A stretch of DNA of 64,000 nt, from positions 6,386,001 through 6,450,000 of the forward strand of contig NC_068570.1 in the NCBI RefSeq assembly GCF_025698545.1. Direction: 5' to 3'. Source of the DNA: Gossypium raimondii (lineage: Eukaryota; Streptophyta; Magnoliopsida; Malvales; Malvaceae). Positions 47,744 through 59,575 of the stretch are shown piece by piece; position 1 is the first letter of the stretch, and each line of letters starts with the position of its first letter. The notes beneath the pieces are model-generated. The model was not told where the DNA came from and made no database searches. It worked only from the letters and a program-made list of their open reading frames with translations. The position numbers were made by a program, and so were the translations under genes.

Positions 47744-50711
47744 GGTGTAAGTGTTTTCAATCAGGAGAAGACATTAAAATCCCTGAACTGCCTCTAGATA
47801 TGAAGAACCTGGGACTATTAGATGTTTTTATGTTTTTGTTTTTCCTTTCCTATTACTTGTTATGTTTGGATTTGTCTAGTTATGACAACTGGAATTTTGA
47901 AGGTATCCCCTATTCTTGTATGATCCTGTTCTCTGAAGAATCACTCTGATCACTTACTTAGATTATGTATGAAATTTCTGGTGTTCTCTATTCACAAATG
48001 AAGACATTCTGTAAATTGGCGAGGGGCATCCATTGTGCAAATGTGTGGTGAAAGTATCACAAAACCCCCTGTACTATACTTTGGATTGCATGTTAGCCCT
48101 TCTACTAAAAAATGGGCAAATTAGCCTCGTTGATGAGTGAGCAAAACAGCAGTGTTTATATATAAGGTATAATAATAAATTTAGCTCCCAATCTTTACAT
48201 ATTTATTCAATTTGGTCTTACTTTTTTTTATTGAAAGTAGCTTAGAAAATTTTGAAACTAATAAGGCTAAAGGTAAAAAGGCTATTTTTTTAAAACTGGA
48301 CCGGTCAAATTGTTTTTTTTTTAAAAACCACCCGTTTCGTTTAAAAAATTATTAAAAATTTTAAAATTTAAAATGTTGAAAAAGAAAAAATGATCCAACC
48401 CGTTCAATTGTCTATTCAATTGGTTTGTTCAATTGTCTATTCAATTGGTTTTTAGCTACTTCAGTTGATTTTCTAGTCAGGTTAATTGGTTTCTGTTGGT
48501 TTCTTGTTTAATCGATTCAAAGCTTTTTTTCAGATTGGTCCCCCAGACTTGTTCTCTGTCCAATCAGTTTAATTGGCTGGTTTGATATGATTTAAACAAT
48601 ATTACAAAAAAAGCTTTAGTAATAAATTTTAAAAAATTAATTAAACCGTTTTAAATTTTTTTAAAGAAAATTATAAAAACAAAGTTATAAAAATTTTAAA
48701 ATTATAAATTTTTATTAAAAAATAACAATACTAACATTGGTAGGTATGATGAGTGAGGGGAATATGTTGATGGTGCTACCCAAAAGGAGGAGGCCACTAT
48801 GGATGGGAGCTAAAGACTGTTAGTTTTGCTATTAGGTGGTGCACTTAGCTTGGTGTCGACGTCGAATCTGACTTTAGGCAGGGCGAAGTAAGAAAATTAT
48901 TTTAAGGGATTAAATTTAAATTTAAATTAAATTTTTATCATTTTCAGGAAGGTTAAAGTGTAATTTTATCTTTATTAATTTAAAATTTTAAAAATTATAA
49001 AATAAATAAATAAAAATTCAATTTAGAGGACTCGAAATTTTGCTAACCCCTAACTACGCCCCTTGACTTTAGGTATTAATAAAAAAATGTTAGCTTGCAA
49101 ATATAAAATACAAACCTACATTTAAAAGTTTAAGCACCATGAAATTCACATTTCTTTTATAAATAAACCACCGTGGAGTCTCCCTTTTTAAGTACCTAAC
49201 CTTCGCTTATTGAAAATCTTTTAAAAGGAAAAAGAAAAAATAGGTACCTAACCTTCAGGGATTGGAAAATTACAGATTATGTCCACTCTCTTCCCCTCTA
49301 CACTTTTACTGTTTTTCTTTTAAGATAGTATTAAAAATGAAGGAGAATTAAAGGTTTTTTATACTGTATTTACCTATGATTCCTTTTCAATTTTTAAATT
49401 AGAGAAAAAACGCGTTTAAAAACATTCAAATTCATGTCCTCTCGATTCCTATAATAACAACGACACCAATTAAGTTAAGACTCAATCATTTGAAAAATTA
49501 AAATTATATCACCGAAAAAGGAAAAAGAAATTCTATACATAAATTGAAAGGATAATGAATTCCAAGTGTTTGAAGTTTTTATTGGAAATTGATAATATGG
49601 GTTAACTGAACGCTAATTTAGTTATGAAATTACTAAAATACATTTTCATATACAAATTAAGTTATACTTTTATGAGGGTATTTTTGTTATTTTGTATAAA
49701 AATCAATAAAATTTTGATCATAATGAGATTTAAACTTAGAACAACAGGTATAATAAACAATTAGCTTAACCATTACAACTAAGCATCAATTAATTTTTAT
49801 TAAATATATTTGTTCATCCACATCATTGGTTTGCCGTAAATCCAATATATATGGATGAGATTGTTTAATAAGTAATATACAATTAAGGGATAAATTTCAA
49901 ATTTGCACATAAATTTTGATCCATCATATAATGTGATGGACGAACTTTTGTTTGGCACAATTATGCTCATTCAAAGCTTAGTTTTGATCTAATTAAAATC
50001 TAAAACTTTAATTTTAATTCAACTGTACATGTTTTGAAAAAAATCTAAAAATTTTCTACTGGTAAGCATAATTTTTGTATAATGCAATAAGAAATTATAA
50101 AATAGTACATCGGTAAAAATATTAATAGCTTACAAAAATTGAATCAAAATTAGATGTTTAAATATTTAAATACTAATATAAAATTTATTTTCACAATTAA
50201 CACATGTTTTATTAAGATTCATTGATTATATCCTTGTTGATATAAAGTATAATAAATATTTGAAATAGAGAAGAAAAAGAAAACCTAACCCCCATACCAA
50301 CCAAACACAAGTAATTTTCAGCCACACTTTGGAATTGTTACTTTGTCAACATTATAATAACTGATTGATTATTATGTTTTGAGTACAGTAGTAAAATATT
50401 TTATATATTTTTTAAATATAAATTTAAATTGAAAGCGCTGCGTAGTCATCAACATCAATGGTGGGAACTGAATTCGCACCTGTTCAATAATTATAGGCAA
50501 TATAATAAGAAATATGTTATTAATGAGGGGAGGGGCTCCTGGAACCAAATGCAATATATTGTAAAGAAATTCGCAGCGGATTGTTTCTCTCTCTTAGTTT
50601 TCTTGGTTAACCTGGATACGTCTAACAACTTGCTCAGAAGCTGAAACAGGAAAACTACAAAACCAAAAAAGCTCACTCAGAATTTACCCTTTCTTTTGCT
50701 TATCAACCATC
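47744..50711. other. Intergenic, AT-rich repeats, no gene seen
   Basis: RPS11 3' region, then AT-rich sequence with repeat character. At about 48402-48452 the 25-mer block gttcaattgtctattcaatt plus ggttt is directly duplicated, and flanking 'accggtcaaattg' and 'ccaatcagtttaattggctgg' suggest a decayed short transposon. The part from about 50560 on may be the leader of the PP2C gene. Confidence 0.4.
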
Positions 50712-53700
50712 ATGCGTATTAAAGATAAAGAGCAGGTCACCCCAGAAATAGACGACCTTGATGACAACTACTACACCAAAACGTCTTGCTCTTTGCTTTC
50801 TTGGGGTGATTTCTTGTGTACACAGATGGAGAATTGGTCTCTTAAACACTCTCCTCTACATGTAGACGTCTTCAGTGGCAGCAATAGAGTTAATATCCTA
50901 ACTTCCATTTCTTGTAATCATTTGAAAAAGGAATAGTTGCTTTTGATGACAATTTCTTTTTTATAATTCTGTTTTTGGTGCTTTTTTTTTCTGAAGTTGA
51001 GAAATTTGTTGATTGAATTGTGTTTGTGTTCTTGGTTTCTCAAAAGAATGTTGCTTTGATGACAATTTCTTATTATTCTATTCTGGGTTCTGGTTCTTTC
51101 TGCTTTTAAGTTGAGAATTTTGTTGCTATTATTGTAATTGTGTTATAGCCAATTTCAATTGTTTGTGATATGGACCTTGGAGAATTACATCCCAAAAGCA
51201 AGCTCTTGGACCGGAAGAAGCTAGGTGCATATAAACCCCACTAACCCATACTCTCTATATGGAAATCAAGCCTCATACCTTGCAGTTAGGCACATAATAA
51301 TCCATCATGCTCCACAAGCCCTGTATGGCTTATTTTGCATTAACTTATCCGAGCCTTGGGGCGAAAACTGCAATGCTAACATCACCAGCTGTGCTACATG
51401 ATTGTCCCCAAAAAGTAGTTATTAGGGTGGAAGAGATAAACCCCACAAAGATGACCTATTGCAAGTAGGCGTATAACATTTTCTTCCGTGTATATATGTA
51501 CTTCGATCATCACTCATTAGTCATAATTTCATTTTTGATGGATTATCAAAGTTCCATCAGCTACTTATATTCAGTTTTGTGTCAGATTCATCAATCATGT
51601 ATTCCTAGTTGCAAATTTTGTTATATTCAATTTTGATCAGAAGTGGGTCTGATAATGTTAGGACAAAGAGGAAGTGACTTCTTTTGACACTCTAACCTAT
51701 AAAATCATATAAGGTATGTTGTTTGTGTTTGGTTATGGTACCAATTCAACACACATGTAAATTAGATTTCTTGTTCTTCCTTTTATTAAAGGACTATTAA
51801 TATTGATTTTATATGGCCAAAGATCTCTTTAGGGTGAAAAAAATTCTTATTGGTTGTAGATACAAGGATGTAGCTAGATGTTGCATGAAGGGTACGCCCT
51901 TGCCAGCTTATGATCTGCCTTTGTTCCTAAAATTTTCGAATATTGAACATATACACACTGATATTTACTTTGTTGAAGTATGTTCAGAATTCAGCTTTAT
52001 ATTCTTTGGTCAATGGAATTGGTGAGCATGCTATTACACTATTATTATATGTTTACGGCTTCTTTATCTTTTAACCTCAATCCGTGGTGCCTCCTGCTGG
52101 TGCAATCATTTTCAGAATTGTGTGCAAAGCAGTTATAATTTCTATTGTGCTATCAAATTTTGTAGAATCAACATATTCATATCTTATGCAGTTGTATCCA
52201 GACAGGACTAAGTTCATTTATACATTATAGCTCTCTCTTCCTTGACAATGCTTCTTCATGTTTCTTTTATGGTATTTTTTTTTTGATAGTCTCCTTATTT
52301 GTATTTCGTTCAGCTGGAAAGTATTTCTGAGGACTCAGTTACCACAGAAAGACAAACTGACCTGTTAACAAATTTTATCCCCACTCTTCGGTCAGGTGAG
52401 TGGTCTGACATTGGGGGTCGTCCCTATATGGAGGATACTCATATATGCATTGCAGACTTGGCTAAGAATTTTGGTTGTGATTTAGTGAGTGAAGAAGCTA
52501 TTTCCTTCTACGGTGTAAGTTCATAAACTATCCCTTTTTCTTCTATATATTGGCATGTTGAACTTTCCAATATCCCTGCCTCTAATACTATTTTCTTCTT
52601 ATGTATTTGTGGTTATTTTAGAATACGGAGATAAATTAAACGTTCTTGTTCAACTCTTTGATCTAGGAATAAACGTGAGTTACTTTCACGCAACTGATGT
52701 AATTGGAAAGACAAATGTGCTTTTGTCATCTCTAACAAATGACTCAAACTTGAAAGTTACTGCAGCTTCTGTTCTTAACATTAGCTGTCTTAAAAGTTGC
52801 ATTTGAATGAATCTGAAAATGATATAATCCTAAATTTAGTGTTCCTGAACACAATTATAACATCTTTTCTTAGCATATAAACTTAGCATGAATCAAGTCA
52901 ATGATCAGTTTAATCTTTTCAGCTTTGGAGCCATCAAACACTGGTGGTATTGTCTTCTTTATGGGTTATGTTCTTAGTTTAGCTGTATAGTCTACACAAA
53001 GCATGGATGTACAGAAGTGATGCATGATGAATTTGATGCAGAATTGTTAAAAGGGAAAAAAGAAGAAGATACAAGGCAGTATTTAACACTCTTGTTGGAG
53101 ACCTTCTTTACTTATTTTCTATTTAAAAATGACCTCTAACTGAATAGCTATCTGTTAGATTAGAACTCATTCTTGCAGCCAAAACTAATGCACGGGAATC
53201 ACACTAAATATACCATAAGAGAGAAATAGGCTCCCAGGAATTACATAAGCATTCTCTTTATTGACATAAAAGGAGCAGGTTTTTGATGGGCACGGAGGAA
53301 AGGATGCATCTCATTTTGTCCGTGATCATTTGCCTAGAGTTATTGTTGAGGATGTTGATTTTCCCTTGGAAATTGAGAAAGCGGTCACCAGGTCATTCAT
53401 GGAGACTGATGCTGCATTTGCGAAGTCATGCTCTCTCGAGTCATCACTGGCTTCTGGCACTACTGTTCTCACTGCAATGATATTTGGGAGGTAAGCACTT
53501 CCAAAGCTTTTTTGGCTGGAGAAAACAGCTATAAAATGAAGATAGACATTGAGACAGGTTACATTAGAAAATCTGATGCATTTGAATTTGGCGAAGTGAA
53601 TGAAGTTGAGATTTCTAGTGTGTATAATCTGGACACTTTCTAATTTGTTTCTACTATATGTTAGAATAAATTTTATGGTTTTTGCTTTGCTTGAAAGGAA

Positions 53701-54279
53701 TATCTTACCTTTTACAGGTCTTTACTTGTGGCAAATGCTGGGGATTCTAGGGCGGTACTGTCATGGCATGGAAGAGCTGTAGAGATGTCAAAGGATCATA
53801 GGCCCTGTTGCATGAAAGAGAGAAGGCGGATCGAGGCTCTGGGTGGATTCGTTGATGATGGTTATCTGAATGGTCAACTAGGGGTCACCCGAGCATTAGG
53901 CGATTGGCACATTGAAGGTATGAAGGAAACCGGTGAGAGAATTGGCCCCCTAAGTGCTGAACCAGAACTCAAAATGATAACACTGACTAAGGAAGATGAG
54001 TTTTTGATCATCGGTAGTGATGGAATATGGGATGTTTTTACCAGCCAAAATGCCATAGATTTCACAAGGCGGCGGCTCCAGGAGCACAATGATGTCAAAT
54101 TATGTTGCAAAGAAATAGTTGAAGAAGCAATAAAAAGAGGAGCAACAGACAATTTGACCGTTGTTGTGGTGTGTTTTCACTTGGAGCCACCTCAACCTTC
54201 TGTCAGACAAAGGGGAAGAGTCAGGAGAAGCATTTCTGCTGAGGGGCTTCAGAGTCTTAAATGCCTCTTAGAAGGATAG
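50712..54279 (+). CDS. Protein phosphatase 2C (PP2C27/PP2C22/PP2C49-like)
   Basis: Proposed exons 50712-50888, 52314-52514, 53279-53490 and 53718-54279 give 383 aa, close to the ~380-390 aa of Arabidopsis PP2C22, 27 and 49. The last three exons are secure: SGEWSDIGGRPYMEDTHICI, then FYGVFDGHGGKDASHFVRDH with metal-binding Asp and Gly-His-Gly, SGTTVLTAMIFGRSLLVANA, GDSRAVLSWHGRAVEMSKDH, LNGQLGVTRALGDWHI, SDGIWDV, and ATDNLTVVVVCFH. This is a Mn/Mg-dependent Ser/Thr phosphatase. The C-terminal tail (RQRGRVRRSISAEGLQSLK) is basic. Exon 1 is less sure: the ATG frame MRIKDKEQVTPEIDDLDDN is open to 50936, and the donor AGA|GTTAAT at 50889 is chosen because it keeps frame and gives the family length. 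A 1.4 kb first intron follows. Confidence 0.88.
51165..51480. repeat. Probable transposon-derived insertion in the first PP2C intron
   Basis: Less AT-rich than the rest of the intron, with 'aattacatcccaaaagcaag', 'ggtgcatataaaccccacta' and 'atcaagcctcataccttgca', phrases reminiscent of short retroelement LTRs that carry a TATA-like box and a conserved 3' part. Ends and target duplication could not be set. Confidence 0.4.
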
Positions 54280-55372
54280 AACTCTATTACATTTGTTTAC
54301 ACTCAATACATGGTTGGTACACAAAGGAGACAACTAGTTAATGATGAACATTCACCAATAGAACAAAAGAAAACTTGAAAGAATCAAATCATGGAATTAG
54401 GGTTCAGAATTTGGTAGATTTTCTTTCCTGATCATTCTTATTGGCTTCAAATGAAGCTTTGGATAATTTGATGAACAGAATCGATTTGTCTGCTAGGCAG
54501 ACTATAAACAGAAATAAATCTGTTATTGTACTATTTTCTAAAGAAGATATATTCTTTGCAAACATTTGTCATCTTCTTGATTGTGCTAGCATTGAACTTT
54601 TGACAGTTTAATTGCCATCCTTTTGGGTATCCTTGTTTCTTACCAAAGAAGTTGATAGTCTTACCTGTTTGAGCTAAAGATGGCTCCTGAATGGATCTTC
54701 CTGTAGCTTGTTGGGTATATCTGGGGTGCAAGTAATAATTTTGGACCTATTTGTGTTGTTCTGCATACAATACTAATACAGAATGTATATACACACATGT
54801 ATATAACAATACAACACAATTAATGAAGTAACATAAAATATGTCAAAATGTTATATAATATTTTAAATATGTTAACAACTTGAAAAAATAATTCAAACCT
54901 TATAAGAATACATAAATTACAAGTAGTCAGTGTAACTTGTAATCCAACTCCATACTACCATAACGGATTTGATAGACATGACAGTTTTATACGCACGTTT
55001 GCATTAACACACACAGCAACGTATCACAAGACTGCAAATAGAATTCTCTTTGTGCAAAAACGTAGAGATGAATGGTTCCATTGTTAATCTTCTTTACCAG
55101 GACAGAAGACGCCAAAATCTCATTGAAGATTTAAGAACACGGCTTACAACATTTCAAAGAGAACAAACTTTGATCTAATATAGGTAAAATGAGGAATGAA
55201 CTGATACAAAAATTATGGTACATGTATATATGAACTGAAGATTTTCAGTGTATAAAAGAATGAAATACAATTGAGATTGAGGTACAATGAAAAAAAACTT
55301 CAACAACATATTCTGTATGCCTGTATCCTAATAAGATGCTTTCTAAACAGTCAGAGGCCTAGAGAAACTGCA
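54280..55372. other. Convergent 3' regions of PP2C and the transporter
   Basis: No gene or clear repeat. AT-rich. Confidence 0.5.
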
Positions 55373-57181
55373 TCAACTTGCAGTCACACTACTACCAAGC
55401 TCTTTCCCCTCACTTACCATCCTTCCAATCTCGGTTTTTGCAACACGAACCAAGAATATACTAGCAAAGAATATAGCAAAAATTAGCATAAGAAATACAC
55501 TATTCCAACCCCTAGTGGATATATACCCAGCCAAAAGGGGCCCAAGAGCTGCTCCCACAGAGCCAGTGCCATCTATGATTGCTGTCACTGTAGCTAATGC
55601 ACGGGAGTTTCCTTTAATCAAGTCCTGGGTACCAAGATCAGCAGCAACAGCTGTTGTAATTAGTGAATAAGGCCCATTCACTAGCAACCCAGAGAGAAAC
55701 ATCAATCCTATATTGGTAACCATAGAGACACTTCCATAAATCCGGTACAAAATGAGTGCAGGAATTGATAGTAATAAGAAAGTAACCGAAGTAACTGCAC
55801 GAGCATCAATGACATCCGAAATGAAACCTGCTAGCACCCCACCTAAGACTCCTCCAATATCGAATATTGTAGAGAGGATCCCAGCAGTTTTATGGGACAA
55901 ATGCACTCCTGCAACGGCTACAATGCCAACACAAATTTGCAAGAATAAATAAACATCCACCGTTTTAGCTAATCAAAGAGCAGTAACAGATTCAAAGCAT
56001 CTAAAACATGCTCAGGCCCTACAGCATATAACTTCGTAGATAACCATCTGAGATCGGGCTAATGTCGCCACACTTAAAATATATGAAATGCTTAACTTAA
56101 AATTAGCACCAACAATTATTGCCATGGCCATATTATTGAAATGCATTTCTGGAGAAATTTCCTTTGGATACACTAAAACAACTCAAGTTAACTCTTGAAA
56201 TAATAATCGCACCAAGTGATAACAAGTACCTGTGTGTCTTATGTAGAAGGGCAACCAATACAAAAATGTATAAGCCACCAACTTGGAGAAGAAGAGGCAG
56301 AAAGAAAATGGTGCCACACCTGGCAACCTCCATGCCTCCAAGAATCCAATGGCAGCCAGGGAATCAGAATCCTTGTTCTCGAGCAACCCTGCTTCCTCTG
56401 ATTCCACTTTTTCTAAATTCGCCACATTTTCTTCCCCCACACACATCTCAATCTCTTTTCCAGACGACATCATTTCAAACCCCAAATCATCAGGGCTCAC
56501 CACTAAGAAACAAAAAACCAAAATCCCAACTACAATAATCAAAATCCCGGGCACCAAAAAAGACCAACCCCAACCAAACTCCAAAACCCCAGAAGCCACA
56601 ACAGACCCAATAATATTCCCAACAGATGTATGTGAAGTCCAAACCCCCATAATCAACCCTCTCTTCTCCTTCCCAAACCAATTCCCTACAACAGAAACCA
56701 CACAAGGCCACCCTATAGATTGAAAAACCCCACAAATAACTTGAACTCCAATAAAATAACCCAACAAATGAACATCAAACCAATAGCCAAACCCAAAAAT
56801 TATCGTCAAAATGCCACTACCCATCATTCCAAACACAAGAAAAAGCCTTAAATCAATCCTATCACCTACATGTCCAGCAAAATACATCCCTATAGCATAT
56901 GATGTTAAAAATGCAAGATCAAGCTCACCCAGCCGATGGGTTCCTTCGGGGCCGTTGAACGGGGCCCATCCGGTGTTGTTAGAGGTAGAATCTGTTTGAA
57001 CAGTGGGTCCTAAGACGCTTTTCACAATGCTGGGGGGTTTCCGGGAAGCATGGAAAGAGGCGTAGGCTAAGAAAGTGAGAATCAAGACGAAGATTTGGTG
57101 GAAGAAAAGGGTTGTGTGGGGAGGTTTTAGGGAAGGGAAAAGGGTGAATCCAGGAGCTAGGCTTGGAGTGTTAGATCGCAT
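55373..57181 (-). CDS. Glycerol-3-phosphate transporter-like MFS protein (SLC37/G3Pp family)
   Basis: Two exons (57181-56230 and 55917-55373) with a 312-bp intron encode 498 aa. Twelve membrane segments are expected: the N-half has [59 protein letters not shown], then [20 protein letters not shown] with [18 protein letters not shown]; the C-half has [20 protein letters not shown] and [19 protein letters not shown], followed by [20 protein letters not shown]. These blocks are characteristic of plant G3Pp1-5 proteins (glycerol-3-phosphate permease family, major facilitator superfamily), which are linked to phosphate-starvation responses; the actual substrate here is inferred. A hydrophilic central loop (about 243-285) contains acidic residues. 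The splice joins YIRHT to AVAGVHLS. A single intron in the C-half is the only interruption. Confidence 0.92.
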
Positions 57182-57443
57182 TATGAAAGGAAAAAGATTT
57201 CGAATTTTCGATCTTCGAAATCTGAAATTCTTTTAACAAAACAATCTTTCATGCGATGTGGGAATGGAATTAGAGGATAGAGCTAAAGAGAAAAAGGAGA
57301 AGAGAGTTTGGTTAGAGATGAAGAAACATGGGATTTTAGGACAACAAATTAGATATCCAATGGAGTCTTTGAACTACCTCAAGGCTGAAACTGCCAAAGC
57401 TGTTAGCCATCTCAACATTTCATTTCCCATTGTTCTGAATTTT

Positions 57444-57903
57444 AGGTTGACTTTTGGATTGATCCCTGAATTTTTTTTTAAATCACCTAGTTTAGTACCT
57501 CTGTATTAATATTAATATTGACATGTCACTAATAATTAATTTGTTGCTGACACATGACAACTTATCAATATACTGCATGACACATATAAATTTTAAAAGT
57601 TAAAAGTAAAATTTTTAAAAATAGATAAATTAATTAAAATATTTTTTTCACACCAAGCATGAACCTCAACAAAAAATAGTTCTTTTTTTATTAATTTAAA
57701 TATTTTAAAAAATTTTAATTTTATGTTACTGAGAAGTTACCACGTGTCACTACCTGGTTGGCTATCAATGTCATATTAGTACAAACTAACAATATTAAAA
57801 TAGAGGTACCAATTCATGTACCAACTAAGTATAATAAAAAGTTCAGATACCAACTACGTATTTTTAAACAAGTTCAGGGAACAAACTACATATAATATAA
57901 CCT
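57444..57903. mobile_element. Foldback MITE, about 460 bp, diverged
   Basis: Left arm 'ggattgatccctgaattttt' and 'tagtttagtacctctgtatt' pair with the right arm, which reverse-complemented reads 'agtttgttccctgaacttgt' and 'attggtacctctattttaat'. Termini AGGTT... and ...AACCT are inverted. Diverged arms indicate age. It lies 262 bp upstream of the transporter start codon (minus strand gene). No target duplication found. Confidence 0.6.
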
Positions 57904-59516
57904 TTTCAAATTTCCCAAGGCAAAGATGTAACTTGCAAAATCTCCTTAATTTTATTTTTACTAATATCACAAGTAAGAGAAATAAAACAAACAATAAATC
58001 ATAGGTCTTGGTTTACGATATTAGGCACTTTCAATTATAAATAAACACTTAAAAAAAATAAAATTTCAACTCAACTCGAGAATTTATTTCTTGTACATTT
58101 AAGAATTGCAAGAACATATTTTTATCTTATTATTAATTTGTAATCTAGACTTGTCGGAGAGAATTCCTAGCTATTAGAAGCATTAAATTCGCGCATTTAA
58201 AATACCTTGCAAGCAATGATATCGATGCCCATAAGGTGGCAAAAGATATCTTCAAGGCTGGTGTCAACATCTCAAAAACAAGTAGTGATACATTACCTTC
58301 GTAGATTATGTTCTAGCTATTAATTTACCCATGTATCGATATCTTATTAAATGTATTGATACTTGGGTTAGGCATTGATATTTAAGTATCGATACTTAAC
58401 CCACCTAAAAACATTGTTTGAAATAGGTATCAATACTTAACCTTAAAATGATTTAGAAAACACTTTAATTTTTAAACCATATTAGGATTACTTAAAAGCA
58501 CCTGTAATAAACAAAGACATTTTTAAAACTTATTTTTAAGTATTTGTAACACTTGAACTTATTTTAAAGATTATCAAATTAATTTTTAATTATTTAATCA
58601 AGGGATTAAAATCTAATTTAATTAAGAATAATTATTATATCAAAATACTTTGAAAATTAATAGAAGAAGAAATGAGCAATACTAGATGTAGGCTACCGAT
58701 TTTAACAAGATTCCCATTAATCGAAGACTCTTCTAAACACATATTTTAAGACATCTTCTTGTTGCAACAACAGAACACAATCAAACTAACCAACTTGTCC
58801 TAAAAATCAAGAAAAAAATGAAACTAAACCTAGGAATAAGATTCTTGAAAGTATGCCATAACCCCTGTGTTTTTATTTCTAGGAATTTAATCTCTGCACA
58901 TTTTAATTTTTCTTTTTGTTAAATTTATTCATGTGATATTTTGAAAAAAAGACACACAAACATGGTAACCATGTAGTTAAAAATTGGTGTTATAATGAAA
59001 TTGAATTTACCAAAAAAGTTTAACCGTGTATAAATGTTATATTCTAAATATTCAAAAAGTACAAGAACTAATAACATATTTTAACAAAAGAGAAAACAGC
59101 ATAGAATTAATTCTTTCTTCAAGATTTCAAAAGGAATGAGAGTCTTCCAACCTCAGGAAGGTTTGAGTTACTGATATTCCAAGTTTTATTTAAATTCAAC
59201 TGACCAACACATGCTACTTGTATGCAAACTGGATGTACCAAAATATACAAGGAATGGAGAAGAAGGCGAATGCCATTAATGCTCAAGTGAAGGTAGATGA
59301 TAGATGGGACTAGACACGAGGTAAAGTGGCAGTTCAATAAAACAACATTACTACTATGTTATAAAAGTCAAAAACCAAAAAAAATGTGACTACAAATTTC
59401 CCCTATAATATAAATAATAGAATGTCATCTCATTTTTGCAATAAAAAGGACCATGATATTACCACATTTTAACATATAAGTCATGCCGCTGTTCATATAC
59501 CAAGAAAGTTCTCAAA
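57904..59516. other. Intergenic with a retroelement-like fragment
   Basis: AT-rich. The part 58190-58450 carries several 'tatcgata' and 'gtatcgatact' words shared with the sequence at 61620-61830, so both probably come from one repeat family. The part 59120-59516 may be 3' UTR or downstream region of the BAG6-like gene. No gene seen. Confidence 0.4.
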
Positions 59517-59575
59517 TCAGCAATTACGAATTTTCATAACCACGGGAAGCTTCGGTAAATCGTCCTCTTGATAAG

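Noticed and set aside
56164-56723. Plus-strand frames over the transporter gene
   Set aside because: Antisense shadows of membrane-segment codons.
59517-59575. Alternative reading of the last BAG6-like exon ending ...LPVVMKIRNC
   Set aside because: Frame from the upstream exons gives ...KRQK-TE-stop at 59576; the longer reading needs a different phase that the junctions do not allow.
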